Of a stretch of DNA of 64,000 bases, positions 52,206 to 61,609 are shown piece after piece; position 1 is the first letter of the stretch, and each line of letters opens with the position of its first letter. The notes beneath the pieces were generated by a model that saw nothing but the letters and a program-made list of their open reading frames with translations, searched no databases and was not told the DNA's origin. The DNA comes from Bacillus sp. ISL-18. Lineage in GTDB: Bacteria; Bacillota; Bacilli; Bacillales; Cytobacillaceae. The translations under genes and the position numbers were made by a program. The stretch is from positions 80,575-144,574 of the forward strand of contig NZ_JAGGQG010000024.1 in the NCBI RefSeq assembly GCF_018613415.1. Direction: 5' to 3'.

Positions 52206-52450
52206 TTTCTAGGTAGACTCGTTTTCCTACTCATTAAAATTCTTTTATTTATTATTTTTATTTTTTTATAAAATGTTAAAGTATTCTTAACCTGTTAGTT
52301 TGCTCGCACTCTACTAGAGAGTTACTTTGTCACAGGACTTCAGCCTTAGAATTTCTTCACCAATTGCCTGTCAGCTACTGAGTGTCTTGGTACTTACTCT
52401 GAATGGACTTTCACCAATTAGCAATTAACTGCTTTGGGCACGCATAAAAC
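52206..52450. other. Unassigned non-coding segment, possibly IS-derived
   Basis: No ORF. It contains GAGAGTTACTTTGTCACAGG, GTCTTGGTACTTACTCTGAA and ACTTTCACCAATTAGCAATT, moderately GC-richer than its surroundings. The wording resembles non-coding ends of insertion sequences seen in Bacillaceae, and it follows a transposase fragment. I cannot name the element. Confidence 0.35.
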
Positions 52451-52476
52451 AAAAAAACCTACCTTTTCAGGTAAGT
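52451..52476 (-). terminator. Terminator of the GGDEF gene
   Basis: Minus-strand ACTTACCT and AGGTAGGT arms around GAAA, followed by TTTTTTTG; it overlaps the stop codon of the gene. Confidence 0.75.
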
Positions 52477-53133
52477 CTTTCTGTTCAAGCTTTTTAACTT
52501 ATACATATTTTTATCTGCAATCTTAATTAGGTTATCTAAATTATTACTATCGTTAGGATATATGGCCATTCCAGCCGAAACCGATATGTGATTACCAGAC
52601 CTTTTAGATAGCTCATTCAACTCTTTTTCAATGCACTTAATCATTGTTTTTATACCTTCTTGGTCTGAATTTGGTGCAACGATTAAAAATTCATCTCCTC
52701 CCCATCTTGCTATGATGTCACAATCCCTAACACAAGTTAATAGCATGGAGGAAACGTCTTTAAGTACTAAATCTCCAGCTTTATGACCATACGTGTCATT
52801 TATTTGTTTGAAATTATTGCAATCTAAAATTAACAAGCTAAGTTGTTGGTTTTTTCTATCAACTGAAGATTTTAGTTTTGGAAAAATCTCATCAATGAAT
52901 CGTCTATTATAAAGCCCCGTTAAATAATCTTTTTCGGAAAAGAATTTCGCTTTATCGTATTGCTTACCAAGCATATATAAGGTAAGGGTAGTAACAATTA
53001 ATACAGATGTATCGATCATGGTCCTAAATGGACTCTGGAGCGTTTTAAAATTATAAATGACATAAGGTATTCCAACCATTAAACTAATGGTTGCTGAGAT
53101 AATTCTTCCGGTGTATTTCAATGTTCTCATCAC
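52459..53133 (-). CDS. Membrane GGDEF-domain diguanylate cyclase
   Basis: A 224-residue protein. Two membrane helices occupy residues about 8-60 (ISATISLMVGIPYVIY, TSVLIVTTLTLYML), and the rest is a GGDEF domain: FFSEKDYLTGLYNRRFIDEI, LILDCNNFKQINDTYGHKAG, RWGGDEFLI and VSAGMAIYP. The catalytic GGDEF is intact. RDCD five residues before it fits the RxxD inhibitory I-site, so it should make c-di-GMP with product inhibition. Two further c-di-GMP genes follow upstream on the same strand. Confidence 0.9.
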   Translation of the reverse strand: MMRTLKYTGRIISATISLMVGIPYVIYNFKTLQSPFRTMIDTSVLIVTTLTLYMLGKQYDKAKFFSEKDYLTGLYNRRFIDEIFPKLKSSVDRKNQQLSLLILDCNNFKQINDTYGHKAGDLVLKDVSSMLLTCVRDCDIIARWGGDEFLIVAPNSDQEGIKTMIKCIEKELNELSKRSGNHISVSAGMAIYPNDSNNLDNLIKIADKNMYKLKSLNRKTYLKR

Positions 53134-53184
53134 TCTTTTTCAAAAAATCTTATCATTCCGATAAGAGTATAATTTACTTTAAAA

Positions 53185-54414
53185 TCAAACCATCATTATA
53201 CTTTTGGACCACTTGAAAGCTTCATTATATAAACTTAGTGCAAAGCTATCCTCTATTTTCAATCTATCACACCAATAATCAAAGTCTTGCCAATCCCCTG
53301 TTTCGATCGATACACACAAATTTAATAACTCCTTAAGCTGATTGGATTTACCTTTAAGAGCCTCACAAATGTTTGCTGCCAGCGGCATTAACTTCAAAAT
53401 GTGATCCATGTCCATCCCTAGCAACGTATCCATAAGGGAAAACATGCCCGTTAAAAAATAGGAGGAGGATTCCTTTTGTTTAAATTTACGTTTAGCCATT
53501 GATTCACACATCTTCGCTCTAGTAAGACTTTTATTTAAAATTTCTCTCGTCCAATCGCTATTTTCACTGACATTTCCCCTAATTGACAGTAGATATAACC
53601 ATTTCTTTAGTTCCTTCAAGCCTATACGCACGACTGCTTGCTTGATCGAATTTATTTTATTAATCGTCTTAAATGCCGGGGAATTAACCAGTTTAAGTAA
53701 TTTATATGATAAGGATAAATCTTGTTCAATTAACCAAGTTATTTCATTTAGGTCCGGGTCATCATCGGAAAGAAGCTGGATGATTGGAAAATAGTTTTGA
53801 ATGTATTCCGGCACATCCCGAGAGGTTACAATAGCAGGCTTAGAAAAAAAGTAACCCTGAAAATAGACATAACCCTTACCGGCAGCTAATTCAAACTCCT
53901 CCACCGTTTCAATTTTTTCCGCAAGTAACTTAATAGTATATTTTAATGATACACTCTCGATTAAACGTCGCATTTCTTCCGTTGTATTTCTGAAATCAAC
54001 CTTAATAATATCGATATACTTAATCAAAGAAAAGAAATACTTGTTGTTACTATTTAAAATAAAATCATCTAATGCAATTTGATATCCCTTACTCTTAAGT
54101 TCCTTACATATATTCAGTAATTCAGGTCCGATTTCAACCGTTTCTAAAATCTCAACGACAATTTCATTTGGTTGAAAAAAGGTAGGCACTCCTGATTGTA
54201 GTAATTTTTCTGTAAAGTTAATAAAACACGGCTTTCCATTCGACAAATCCTTCATACCAATATTTAAATAACTATTAATAAGTACATCTGTAGTGGCCAT
54301 GTCACCGTTAATATCGGGAAAACTATTATTTTGGCTGTTACGATATAGTAATTCATATGCGAATATATCTTTCTTTCTCGTAAATATTGGTTGTCTTGCG
54401 ACAAAAACTTCCAT
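53185..54414 (-). CDS. EAL-HDOD signalling protein (YuxH-like)
   Basis: A 409-residue soluble protein. The N-terminal EAL-like domain (about 1-200: VFVARQPIFTRKKDIFAYEL, VEILETVEI, KGYQIALDDF, DIIKVDF, LLAEKIET) has EIL in place of EAL. The C-terminal HDOD domain follows (about 200-400: INEITWLIEQDLSLSYKLLK, LVNSPAF, IKQAVVRIGLKELKKWLYLL). This arrangement matches Bacillus YuxH. Several catalytic EAL residues remain, but activity is uncertain. Many family members bind c-di-GMP without cleaving it. It is transcribed in line with the GGDEF gene 51 bp downstream. Confidence 0.88.
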   Translation of the reverse strand: MEVFVARQPIFTRKKDIFAYELLYRNSQNNSFPDINGDMATTDVLINSYLNIGMKDLSNGKPCFINFTEKLLQSGVPTFFQPNEIVVEILETVEIGPELLNICKELKSKGYQIALDDFILNSNNKYFFSLIKYIDIIKVDFRNTTEEMRRLIESVSLKYTIKLLAEKIETVEEFELAAGKGYVYFQGYFFSKPAIVTSRDVPEYIQNYFPIIQLLSDDDPDLNEITWLIEQDLSLSYKLLKLVNSPAFKTINKINSIKQAVVRIGLKELKKWLYLLSIRGNVSENSDWTREILNKSLTRAKMCESMAKRKFKQKESSSYFLTGMFSLMDTLLGMDMDHILKLMPLAANICEALKGKSNQLKELLNLCVSIETGDWQDFDYWCDRLKIEDSFALSLYNEAFKWSKSIMMV

Positions 54415-54552
54415 CCTACCTTTAATCCCCCTCTAACTTGCATAAAAGAGATGCGAAACACTTGAAACTAGCACTTTTTTATACGTTGTATTCATTTTCA
54501 TTAACAAAAGGTACAATTCATTTATTTAATAGCTTGGAATAAAAGTTAAAAT

Positions 54553-54888
54553 TTAGATTTTCATCCCTTGCTGCTTAACTAATTCAAATTCGAACCTGAA
54601 TCCATACTCAAAAATACTATTAATAAGTTTTGTTTTTCTGATAATTTTCCCGAAAAAAACAAGGTTATAATTCTTTACCTTCATATGTATCTTGTAGATT
54701 GCTAGAAAATTGACTGGCCATTCGAATTTAGAAACAAATCTAATCCCTCCTGCACTAATATCAACAACGTGTACGTTAACCATACCCTTCAAATTTAAAT
54801 CGTTGGAAAATGATAAAGTTATTAGTTCAATTGATGCTATTATGGGTTCTTTTAATTTAACTCTCTTAAATCCTCGACGATTTAGCAT
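54553..54888 (-). CDS. Single-domain PilZ c-di-GMP receptor
   Basis: A 111-residue PilZ protein. The RxxxR motif is in NRRGFKRVKL at residues 3-12, the second motif DISAGGIRF lies near residue 43, and a beta-barrel pattern fills the rest. Both c-di-GMP contacts are intact. With no other domain it should act by binding a partner. It lies 138 bp upstream of the EAL-HDOD gene and the GGDEF gene on the same strand. ATG 54888 has only a weak ribosome site. Confidence 0.82.
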   Translation of the reverse strand: MLNRRGFKRVKLKEPIIASIELITLSFSNDLNLKGMVNVHVVDISAGGIRFVSKFEWPVNFLAIYKIHMKVKNYNLVFFGKIIRKTKLINSIFEYGFRFEFELVKQQGMKI

Positions 54889-55143
54889 ATCTATATCCGT
54901 TTAAAAGAACTAATGTATAGGTCTTTTATCCTTCCTTTAACTTAGATTGGTCGAATTTTAGGTGTTTGGTTCTGTTACTAATTACCTGTATTTTCCTTAT
55001 CATTATACATTATATGTAACTTTTTATGAAAAGATTGTCAAAATTTGTTGATTTATAATAAAAATTGTCCTAGCGAAACGAGATGCCAATTGGAGAATAT
55101 ACCAACCATCTTTTACGACTTAACGGCAACACCTTCTTCAGAC
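54889..55143. other. Gap between the PilZ gene and the large secreted-protein gene
   Basis: AT-rich, with no ORF or repeat that I can support. It contains the promoter region of the PilZ gene; no clear -35/-10 pair is assigned. Confidence 0.35.
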
Positions 55144-55171
55144 AAAAAAAATATCCGGCCACATGGCCGGA
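55144..55171 (-). terminator. Terminator of the large secreted-protein gene
   Basis: TCCGGCC and GGCCGGA form a perfect 7-bp GC stem around ATGT. On the minus strand TATTTTTTTT follows. It lies about 120 bp past the stop at 55289. Confidence 0.88.
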
Positions 55172-55288
55172 CAACTATTCTATATAAAGGGGGTCATGAA
55201 AAAGGGTTGAATTAGCTTTCCTCTTCATATCCTTATTCTACCCCCTGTATAAGAACAAACTATGAAAAAATATTTACATTTTTAAAAA

Positions 55289-58200
55289 CTATTTATTAGC
55301 CTTGCCTGCCGCAACCTCAAAGGTTAATTCCGTTCTTGCCTCGGAATACGTTGAGAATAGACCAAAATTAAACTGATCCTTTGCTTCTACGACAACCGTA
55401 TAGGTTCCAGGATTTCTAGCTGTCCATGTCAACGTATTGCTTGCCTCATAACCTTGTGTATAGATGACATCACCCTTTTTATCGATGATATAGAAACGAT
55501 ATGCGGGAGTCCTGCTACCTTCTGAGACTGCTGTAAATTGAATTTGCTCTTTGAATACCTGTGTGCCAGGCTTAGCTGTTGTGACACTTACTTTCGTTAC
55601 TTTTTCATCTGTAACGATTAGCTTTGCTGCTGTACTAGTATTACCAGCGGCATCTGTAGCCGTAATCGAGATGGTTGAACCAGCTGGTTGCTTGGCAATG
55701 GCAATAGAATATGTGCCATCCAAACCGGAAATTTCATTGCCAATCTCTTTGTCATTCACTTTAGCTACAACTGTTGCACCTGACTCGGCTTTACCCGTAA
55801 TGACGACATCGTTATCGTTTACTGGGTTGATGATTGGTGCATCTGGAGCTGTTACGTCAATTACGGTTACTTCAGTTGCTGCACCAAGATTTCCAGCAAC
55901 GTCTGTAGCTGTGACTGCAATTGTGGTACCTGCTGTTTGTTTTGTAATTGATATTGTAAATTTACCATCTGCATCTGCTGTGCCTGTACCAATTTCTTGG
56001 CCGCCTGCCACTGCTGTTACGGTCGCATTTGCTTCCGTTGTACCCGTGATAGTTGTATCTTGATCTGTTACCGTTACCCCATTTACAACTGGTGCATCTG
56101 GAGCTGATGTATCTGTTCCAACCAATTCCTTCGTGTTTCTTACACGAATCCGAGTCCCTTCAGAAAATGCCCCGGAAAGACCGACTGCTTCTAACGTGTC
56201 GCCTACTTTAAGAGCTGGAACAGGACCGCTTTGGTTGACAATGTAACCGTCCGTGAAGACTAACACATCACCAGAGCCATCATTGATCACATAGGAATTG
56301 TCATCATACTTTGATACGACTTTTCCGGTTACTTTTACAAGTAGACCTTGGTTTGCAGCAGAGGTTGCTTCACCAGTGCTAACTGTCTTAGGTTGGACTG
56401 GATCGCCTGAACCAATTTTAATCACGTCGCTTGCAAAGGTTGTAAATTCTAGTTCTTTGTTATTTTCAAATGTCTTGATATGGCCATGGACACGGACTTT
56501 GTCGCCTAGTTTCAGTGAACCTGACGGAACTTCTTGGAATGCCATAATACCGCCTGTTTCATCCTGGAGGTAGAACGCATCAAAGAAATTATCTGCCCCT
56601 GTTGTCACTGTACCCTCTACTACTACATCAGTACCGTCTTCTTTCGAGCGGACATCGGCAATTTTGGATACTTTCGTTTCACGATGTGCCAGCCAATTTA
56701 CGGCATTTAATGTGAACTCGTCATTTCCTTTTGGCTCATATGATTCATCCATTTGTTTGTCATTGAAGATGTTCATACCGGACACGACAATCCGTCCGTC
56801 CGCACCAATTTCTTCAGAAGCAATTAACGGAATCGCCGAACCGCCACTTGCATCCGAAACGGCATCGTAGGTATAGCCGCCTTTGATATTGCCTTGATAA
56901 GTTGTCTCATTTCCTTTTGCAAGGATGGTCACCTTACCAGCTTCTGTTAGAGGCTGATTATTTGCGCCTGATAGACTTGAACCGCTGTAGTAATCAATAA
57001 AGGATACGCGGTCGGTAATTAAGTTTGAGACTAATCCTGGATGCACTCGGACTGCATATGGGCTGACTTTTGGATCACTCCAGAAGTTACCGCTCTTGCT
57101 GTCGTCAAACACTCCATCACTGCTCATGCGGATCGCCGAGCCCATCTCGCCTAAAAGAGCATTGTTCATTGTAGGGTCGGTGCTGTTATTGCTCTTCCCT
57201 GCCATTAACAAGGATCCGCCATTTTTCACAAAATTCGCCACGGCTGTATCTTCTGCAGCAGTTAAGGCTGTTCTTGTGTGGGTGAGTACGAGTACCTTCA
57301 CACCGGTTAATACTTCATCTGTAAGGGCTGTTTTATTTTCCGTAACGGTATAGCCTTCTTTTTGAAGCATAAGGGTAAAGGCTTTTAGGTTATCCTTATA
57401 GGTTCCACTATCGCCACTTGTATTTTCATTGCCATGGTGGGCATCAATTAATACTTTTACGCCTAGCGGCTCTTTAATTTTTACTGCTAATGCAAACTGC
57501 GTATTACCTAGATCCAGACCATCTAATGAGGTGACAACGGCAATAATTTTGTGGTCGCCTATTATTGGTGCATTCCAGGTCGTAGTTGCTGTTGCTGAAC
57601 TCTTTGTTAAGATCGAAGAAATGTTGCTTGTTCCAATTAAGTTGGTTTGGTTTACTTCATCATAATAGAAGTCTACCTTTAGGTTTTTAACTGGTTGTGT
57701 ACCGTTATTTGCTACGGTTGCTTTTAATGTGGCCGGGTTGCCGCCGATCACGACGCCGCCGTCGACATCAATGCTGTTTACTTTTACGTCCACTGGTTCT
57801 TCTTTTGACCAGATTGGTGAAGAGTAAATTCGTTCGCCGTCCATTTGGGTTACTTTTACTACAAACCATTGCTGGCCGCCTGTAACCGTGTAAGAAGGTT
57901 TCCAAGTGAAATCCTTCGTCATTGGCTCATAAGAATCGACTACTTTACCGCCATTTGTAATTAATTCTACTTTTTGGATTCTATCATCCGATTTGTAGCT
58001 GGTTGGCAGATAGCTATAGTCACTGTCGTTATGTGCTTCTGCTACAAGGTCGCTTCCGTTAATATTAAAATTAAGTGTTTTGCTGTCGACTGTTGATCCC
58101 ATGTAATAGCCATTGGCTATTACGTCTAACGTGAAGTTAGGGTCTTCTTCCATGTAAACGCGCATATTACGCATCGAGTGAAGAAGGGATGCTTGAGTAA

Positions 58201-59713
58201 GGTCACTTGCCACGATAACGGTACGGGCATTGACTTGACCCCATGTACCTTCATGGTTGTCTTCTCCGTATGTTGGTGCCACATGCCAGCCTAAGTCTAG
58301 TGCTGAGAAGAATTTTCCCTCCGCATTCGCATAGCCGTAGTGGCCGGAACCATTTCCTACTTCTAACATGGTGAATAGCTTGTCTACTTTCGCGTCATAA
58401 GGCTTAAAGTTGTTGAACGCATTGGCTGACATATCTGGGTGGTTGAATTGGCCCACGATGTCGTCGTATGTCATGACCCATGCATAGTATTGGCTTAAGT
58501 CTTGGTATTGCTTGCCGTTAATATTTCGGTCGATAAAGTTATCGGTACCGAAGATATTGGAGTGTCCCCATGTTGTTGATGTCATCTCAAATGCTGGGAA
58601 GACAACATAGTCATCTTTTGTGTACTCTTTAGCAAGATCTTTGGTTAACTGCCAATCCGATCCGCCAGAACGTTCTGGTACAGCCTTCCCATCTGCTGTT
58701 GTACGCTGGACGGTATCTGTTCCTAATTTTTCAGGATCGATATCATGAGAGTGGTCTGAGAAGGCAAACCAATCGTAATGATGTGCTTTACCTGCCTTTA
58801 ACGCATCCTCAGGAGTACCGGCCGCGTCGTGAGAGATATTAGTATGGTTATGCGTTGTACCACGGTAGTGATTACCGCCTGTAAAACGAGGAACCACTTC
58901 AAATGTCCATGTTTTTTCAGTTAGGTTACCTTTTGAATCTTTTGCTGCGACCTTAACGGTATGTGTTCCAAGTGCCAGGTCTTTTTCAGGTGTATATTTT
59001 ACCTGTGTTTTGCTGATGGTTGCCGCTGGTGCTGTTAACTCTTGGTCATCCAGCCATAGTTGAACGGTTGTTTGGTCGACACCGCTTGCGTCATCAATTA
59101 AAGCAGAAATTTCTGGTGTTGGGCTTTCTACTTTGGTTGTATCCTGTGGTGTGAAACCGGAAATTTCTGGTCCAGCGGTATCCTCGATTAAGGTTACTGG
59201 ATATGGAGCTGCACTGGTTCCAGCTGTTTTTACTTGTGCTCCTGCTTTTGCTTCGATGTAATAGTCAAAGCCGTTTTGAGGGACATTGGCCGCTGCTAGT
59301 GTAACTGTGTAACGCCCGTCTCCTCCATTTACCATTGGTAATGCGGTGTAGTCAGTTGTACCTGTTGCTCGGTAGTAAAGTGTGACCGATTCTGCACCAT
59401 CAGCATTCGCTTCGAATTCTACATTTGCGTCTTTGTAGACTTTTGTTAATGCTGTGTGTGTGATGCCTAGAATTGGCGCAATATCTTTTACATTACGAGG
59501 ATACAATTGGTACCCGTTTGTTGCGGATGCATTGGTTGTATATTGTCCCAATACCCCAGTTACGGTATAGCTCTTCCCAGTCACAAGATCTGTATCTGGT
59601 TTAATTCCCGTTGTTCCCATCACCCTTAGGGTCGTGGTTTTATTGTTATCATCAACAAAGGTAACGTTATAGTTGGCGCCTGAAGCGGCCACTGCTGAAA
59701 CCTTTCCTGTCAC
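55289..59713 (-). CDS. C-terminal part of a giant secreted protein: PHP metallohydrolase, CARDB, OB and Ig-like domains
   Basis: The frame is open up to a TAA at 59822-59824, and no ribosome site precedes an internal start, so this is the distal part of the gene at 59822. Domains in order: OB-fold piece (VTGKVSAVAASGANYNVTF); a PHP-type CehA/McbA-like hydrolase with HYRGTTHNHTNISHD, FAFSDHSHDID, VVFPAFEMTS, GQFNHPDM and YGEDNHEGTW as metal ligands; a CARDB-like domain; a GATase/ThuA-like domain (VLIDAHHGNENTS, LVLTHTRTAL); a YhcR-type OB domain (FYLQDETGGIMAF); two Big_6 Ig domains; and a C-terminal three-Tyr-like domain. No sorting signal. It probably acts on extracellular phosphoesters or nucleic acid; that is inferred. 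Confidence 0.82.
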   Translation of the reverse strand: MTGKVSAVAASGANYNVTFVDDNNKTTTLRVMGTTGIKPDTDLVTGKSYTVTGVLGQYTTNASATNGYQLYPRNVKDIAPILGITHTALTKVYKDANVEFEANADGAESVTLYYRATGTTDYTALPMVNGGDGRYTVTLAAANVPQNGFDYYIEAKAGAQVKTAGTSAAPYPVTLIEDTAGPEISGFTPQDTTKVESPTPEISALIDDASGVDQTTVQLWLDDQELTAPAATISKTQVKYTPEKDLALGTHTVKVAAKDSKGNLTEKTWTFEVVPRFTGGNHYRGTTHNHTNISHDAAGTPEDALKAGKAHHYDWFAFSDHSHDIDPEKLGTDTVQRTTADGKAVPERSGGSDWQLTKDLAKEYTKDDYVVFPAFEMTSTTWGHSNIFGTDNFIDRNINGKQYQDLSQYYAWVMTYDDIVGQFNHPDMSANAFNNFKPYDAKVDKLFTMLEVGNGSGHYGYANAEGKFFSALDLGWHVAPTYGEDNHEGTWGQVNARTVIVASDLTQASLLHSMRNMRVYMEEDPNFTLDVIANGYYMGSTVDSKTLNFNINGSDLVAEAHNDSDYSYLPTSYKSDDRIQKVELITNGGKVVDSYEPMTKDFTWKPSYTVTGGQQWFVVKVTQMDGERIYSSPIWSKEEPVDVKVNSIDVDGGVVIGGNPATLKATVANNGTQPVKNLKVDFYYDEVNQTNLIGTSNISSILTKSSATATTTWNAPIIGDHKIIAVVTSLDGLDLGNTQFALAVKIKEPLGVKVLIDAHHGNENTSGDSGTYKDNLKAFTLMLQKEGYTVTENKTALTDEVLTGVKVLVLTHTRTALTAAEDTAVANFVKNGGSLLMAGKSNNSTDPTMNNALLGEMGSAIRMSSDGVFDDSKSGNFWSDPKVSPYAVRVHPGLVSNLITDRVSFIDYYSGSSLSGANNQPLTEAGKVTILAKGNETTYQGNIKGGYTYDAVSDASGGSAIPLIASEEIGADGRIVVSGMNIFNDKQMDESYEPKGNDEFTLNAVNWLAHRETKVSKIADVRSKEDGTDVVVEGTVTTGADNFFDAFYLQDETGGIMAFQEVPSGSLKLGDKVRVHGHIKTFENNKELEFTTFASDVIKIGSGDPVQPKTVSTGEATSAANQGLLVKVTGKVVSKYDDNSYVINDGSGDVLVFTDGYIVNQSGPVPALKVGDTLEAVGLSGAFSEGTRIRVRNTKELVGTDTSAPDAPVVNGVTVTDQDTTITGTTEANATVTAVAGGQEIGTGTADADGKFTISITKQTAGTTIAVTATDVAGNLGAATEVTVIDVTAPDAPIINPVNDNDVVITGKAESGATVVAKVNDKEIGNEISGLDGTYSIAIAKQPAGSTISITATDAAGNTSTAAKLIVTDEKVTKVSVTTAKPGTQVFKEQIQFTAVSEGSRTPAYRFYIIDKKGDVIYTQGYEASNTLTWTARNPGTYTVVVEAKDQFNFGLFSTYSEARTELTFEVAAGKANK

Positions 59714-59821
59714 TGTTACAAGGCTTCCTTCAAGAGGTTCAGCCGTTGCGTAAGTGTTTAAATCAAGAATCGTTACTGTTTTAGCTGCTGGAATTGGATT
59801 GCCTTCGCTTATTTTTTCAAT

Positions 59822-61363
59822 TTAAGTTGGTTCGAATTCGGTTAAGCCGTTATAGACTAGGACTTTCCCTGTGATTCGGACCTTGTCCCCTTTTAGGATT
59901 TGATAGCCTAAATCTAGGGAAGTATTAAAGATGTTGATGCCCGCTGTATCATCTTGGACATAGAAGTTTTGCTTTTGTGTGCCAAGGATTTGATTATCTA
60001 CAGTTGCCACGCCTTCGATGGTGAAGTACTGGTTAAGATTAACCGGTTGTCCTTTTGCATCAGATGTGCGGACTTCAGCAATTTTTGAAACGGCTGTTGT
60101 ATCTGCTTTAGTCACAGATACAGGAGTACTTTGTAACATGATTCCTTTTGCCGAGCTTGTCGTTTGTGTTACATAGACTGTGTTTGGCGCGTTGTTAATT
60201 GTAATATTGAAGTCACCTGATGTTCCTGCCGTCACATCTTGTTTATTTAATTTTTCTGATGCTGTAGCGATTTCATTTGGATAGACGTTGATGATGGCAT
60301 TTGCTGATGCTGCGCCTGTGCCGCCAATCAGTGTGCCTACACCATTCGATACTGCATAGCTTAGTTTTGCTTGAGTGATTGGTGTGCTTGGTGCTGCGAC
60401 GCTGATGTGGATGGCTGCACTTTCATCAAGACCCTTTTGCGTTGCAGCAACATAAACAGAAGTTAGTGTCTTATTTATATTAATTTCAAATGAGCCGTCA
60501 GCAGCTGCTGTGGCTATACCGAGTGCCGTTCCTTTTGCTGCGGTTTCATAAGCTATTACAGTGGACCCTGGTTCTGCAGCTTCCGGTTTCCCGATTACTT
60601 TTGCTGATGTGCCATCTTGCAGGAATTGGATGTTCAATCCTTTCGGCTGTAAGCTGGTTACCGGGACCATTGGAGCTTCGGTTGGGCTTGCTGTGTTTCT
60701 TGGAGTCGGTGCAGCTGTAGTGAAATCGGCTGCGTTATCATCGGTATCCCAGGCGTTCCCTTTGCCAGGTGCTGGGTCTACGTTTGCGTAAGGCCTGCGC
60801 TGTGCGCTAGTAGTGTTAGATGGTGCTTTTGTTCCGCCTAAGCCTTCAAATGCGTTGGCACCGCCAAAACCAACAAAATCTATGGTACTCTCTGGTTTAG
60901 CGCCTGATGCTGCCGTTGTCTTATCTTTAATTAATGCCACTTTTCCAGAAGTTCCTGACAAGGCAATAGCACCTGATGCGTCCGGTGTTGGAAGATCTAC
61001 ACCGTTTGTGCCACCGCCTTCGGAAATAAGGTAATAACCATGCGCCTGAATGGTTCCAGCTAAAGGAGTTACACCCCATGATATTCCGCTAGCGGAAGCA
61101 TATTGGACTGACCATCCGGTAAGATCCACTGGTTGCTCTGTGGGATTATATAATTCAATAAAGTCTTTATTATAGGGAGCGCTTGCATTTCCTCCCCCGC
61201 CATACACCTGCGAGATTACCACATGATCAGCCTGCTCAGCATGCGCTCTGCCTATTAAACTACTCGGCAAAAATGTACCAATTAATAGAAGTGCTGCCAT
61301 GAACGAACTTGTCCATCGCTTAAACTGCCTATTCTTCCCCTTCATTCGTCTACCATCCTTCAT
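59822..61363 (-). CDS. N-terminal part of a giant secreted protein: signal peptide, lamin-tail domain, Ig-like and OB domains
   Basis: A 513-codon frame. Signal peptide WTSSFMAALLLIGTFLPSSL ends near AHAEQ, then an LTD domain (about 45-220: VVISQVYGGGGNASAPYNKD, FIELYNPTEQPVDLTGWSVQ, RRPYANVDPAPGKGNAWDTD). Two Ig-like stretches follow, then a YhcR-type OB domain (FYVQDDTAGINIFNTSLDLG, KGDKVRITGKVLVY). The frame stops at TAA inside this OB domain, and the next codons in the same frame continue IEKISEGNPIPAAKTVTILD into the distal part. A CAA-to-TAA change would explain it. The intact protein would be about 2,023 residues, like large secreted LTD-nuclease/phosphoesterase proteins of Bacilli. 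Confidence 0.85.
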   Translation of the reverse strand: MKDGRRMKGKNRQFKRWTSSFMAALLLIGTFLPSSLIGRAHAEQADHVVISQVYGGGGNASAPYNKDFIELYNPTEQPVDLTGWSVQYASASGISWGVTPLAGTIQAHGYYLISEGGGTNGVDLPTPDASGAIALSGTSGKVALIKDKTTAASGAKPESTIDFVGFGGANAFEGLGGTKAPSNTTSAQRRPYANVDPAPGKGNAWDTDDNAADFTTAAPTPRNTASPTEAPMVPVTSLQPKGLNIQFLQDGTSAKVIGKPEAAEPGSTVIAYETAAKGTALGIATAAADGSFEININKTLTSVYVAATQKGLDESAAIHISVAAPSTPITQAKLSYAVSNGVGTLIGGTGAASANAIINVYPNEIATASEKLNKQDVTAGTSGDFNITINNAPNTVYVTQTTSSAKGIMLQSTPVSVTKADTTAVSKIAEVRTSDAKGQPVNLNQYFTIEGVATVDNQILGTQKQNFYVQDDTAGINIFNTSLDLGYQILKGDKVRITGKVLVYNGLTEFEPT

Positions 61364-61609
61364 AGAATATTTTTTCCAATCAATCAGTAGAAACCCCCTG
61401 TTCGCCCCTCTTTCTCATTTTTCTAAATTACACTATTATTCTACAAAATATTTTTCAGTATTAATATACTATTTACAATCTTTACATTAAATCTCTGTTC
61501 GAAGTTCTATCCAACTGTATACAAGGACCTGTAAAATGTGATTATATGAAAGTAATTTCGTTTCCATCCTTTTATATTTCACTATAGTTTTAGGGGGCTA
61601 TTTTGTTTT

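Noticed and set aside
55551..57885. Plus-strand ORFs within the giant secreted-protein gene
   Set aside because: Antisense shadows produced by the Val/Ala/Thr-rich Ig and OB domain coding sequence.
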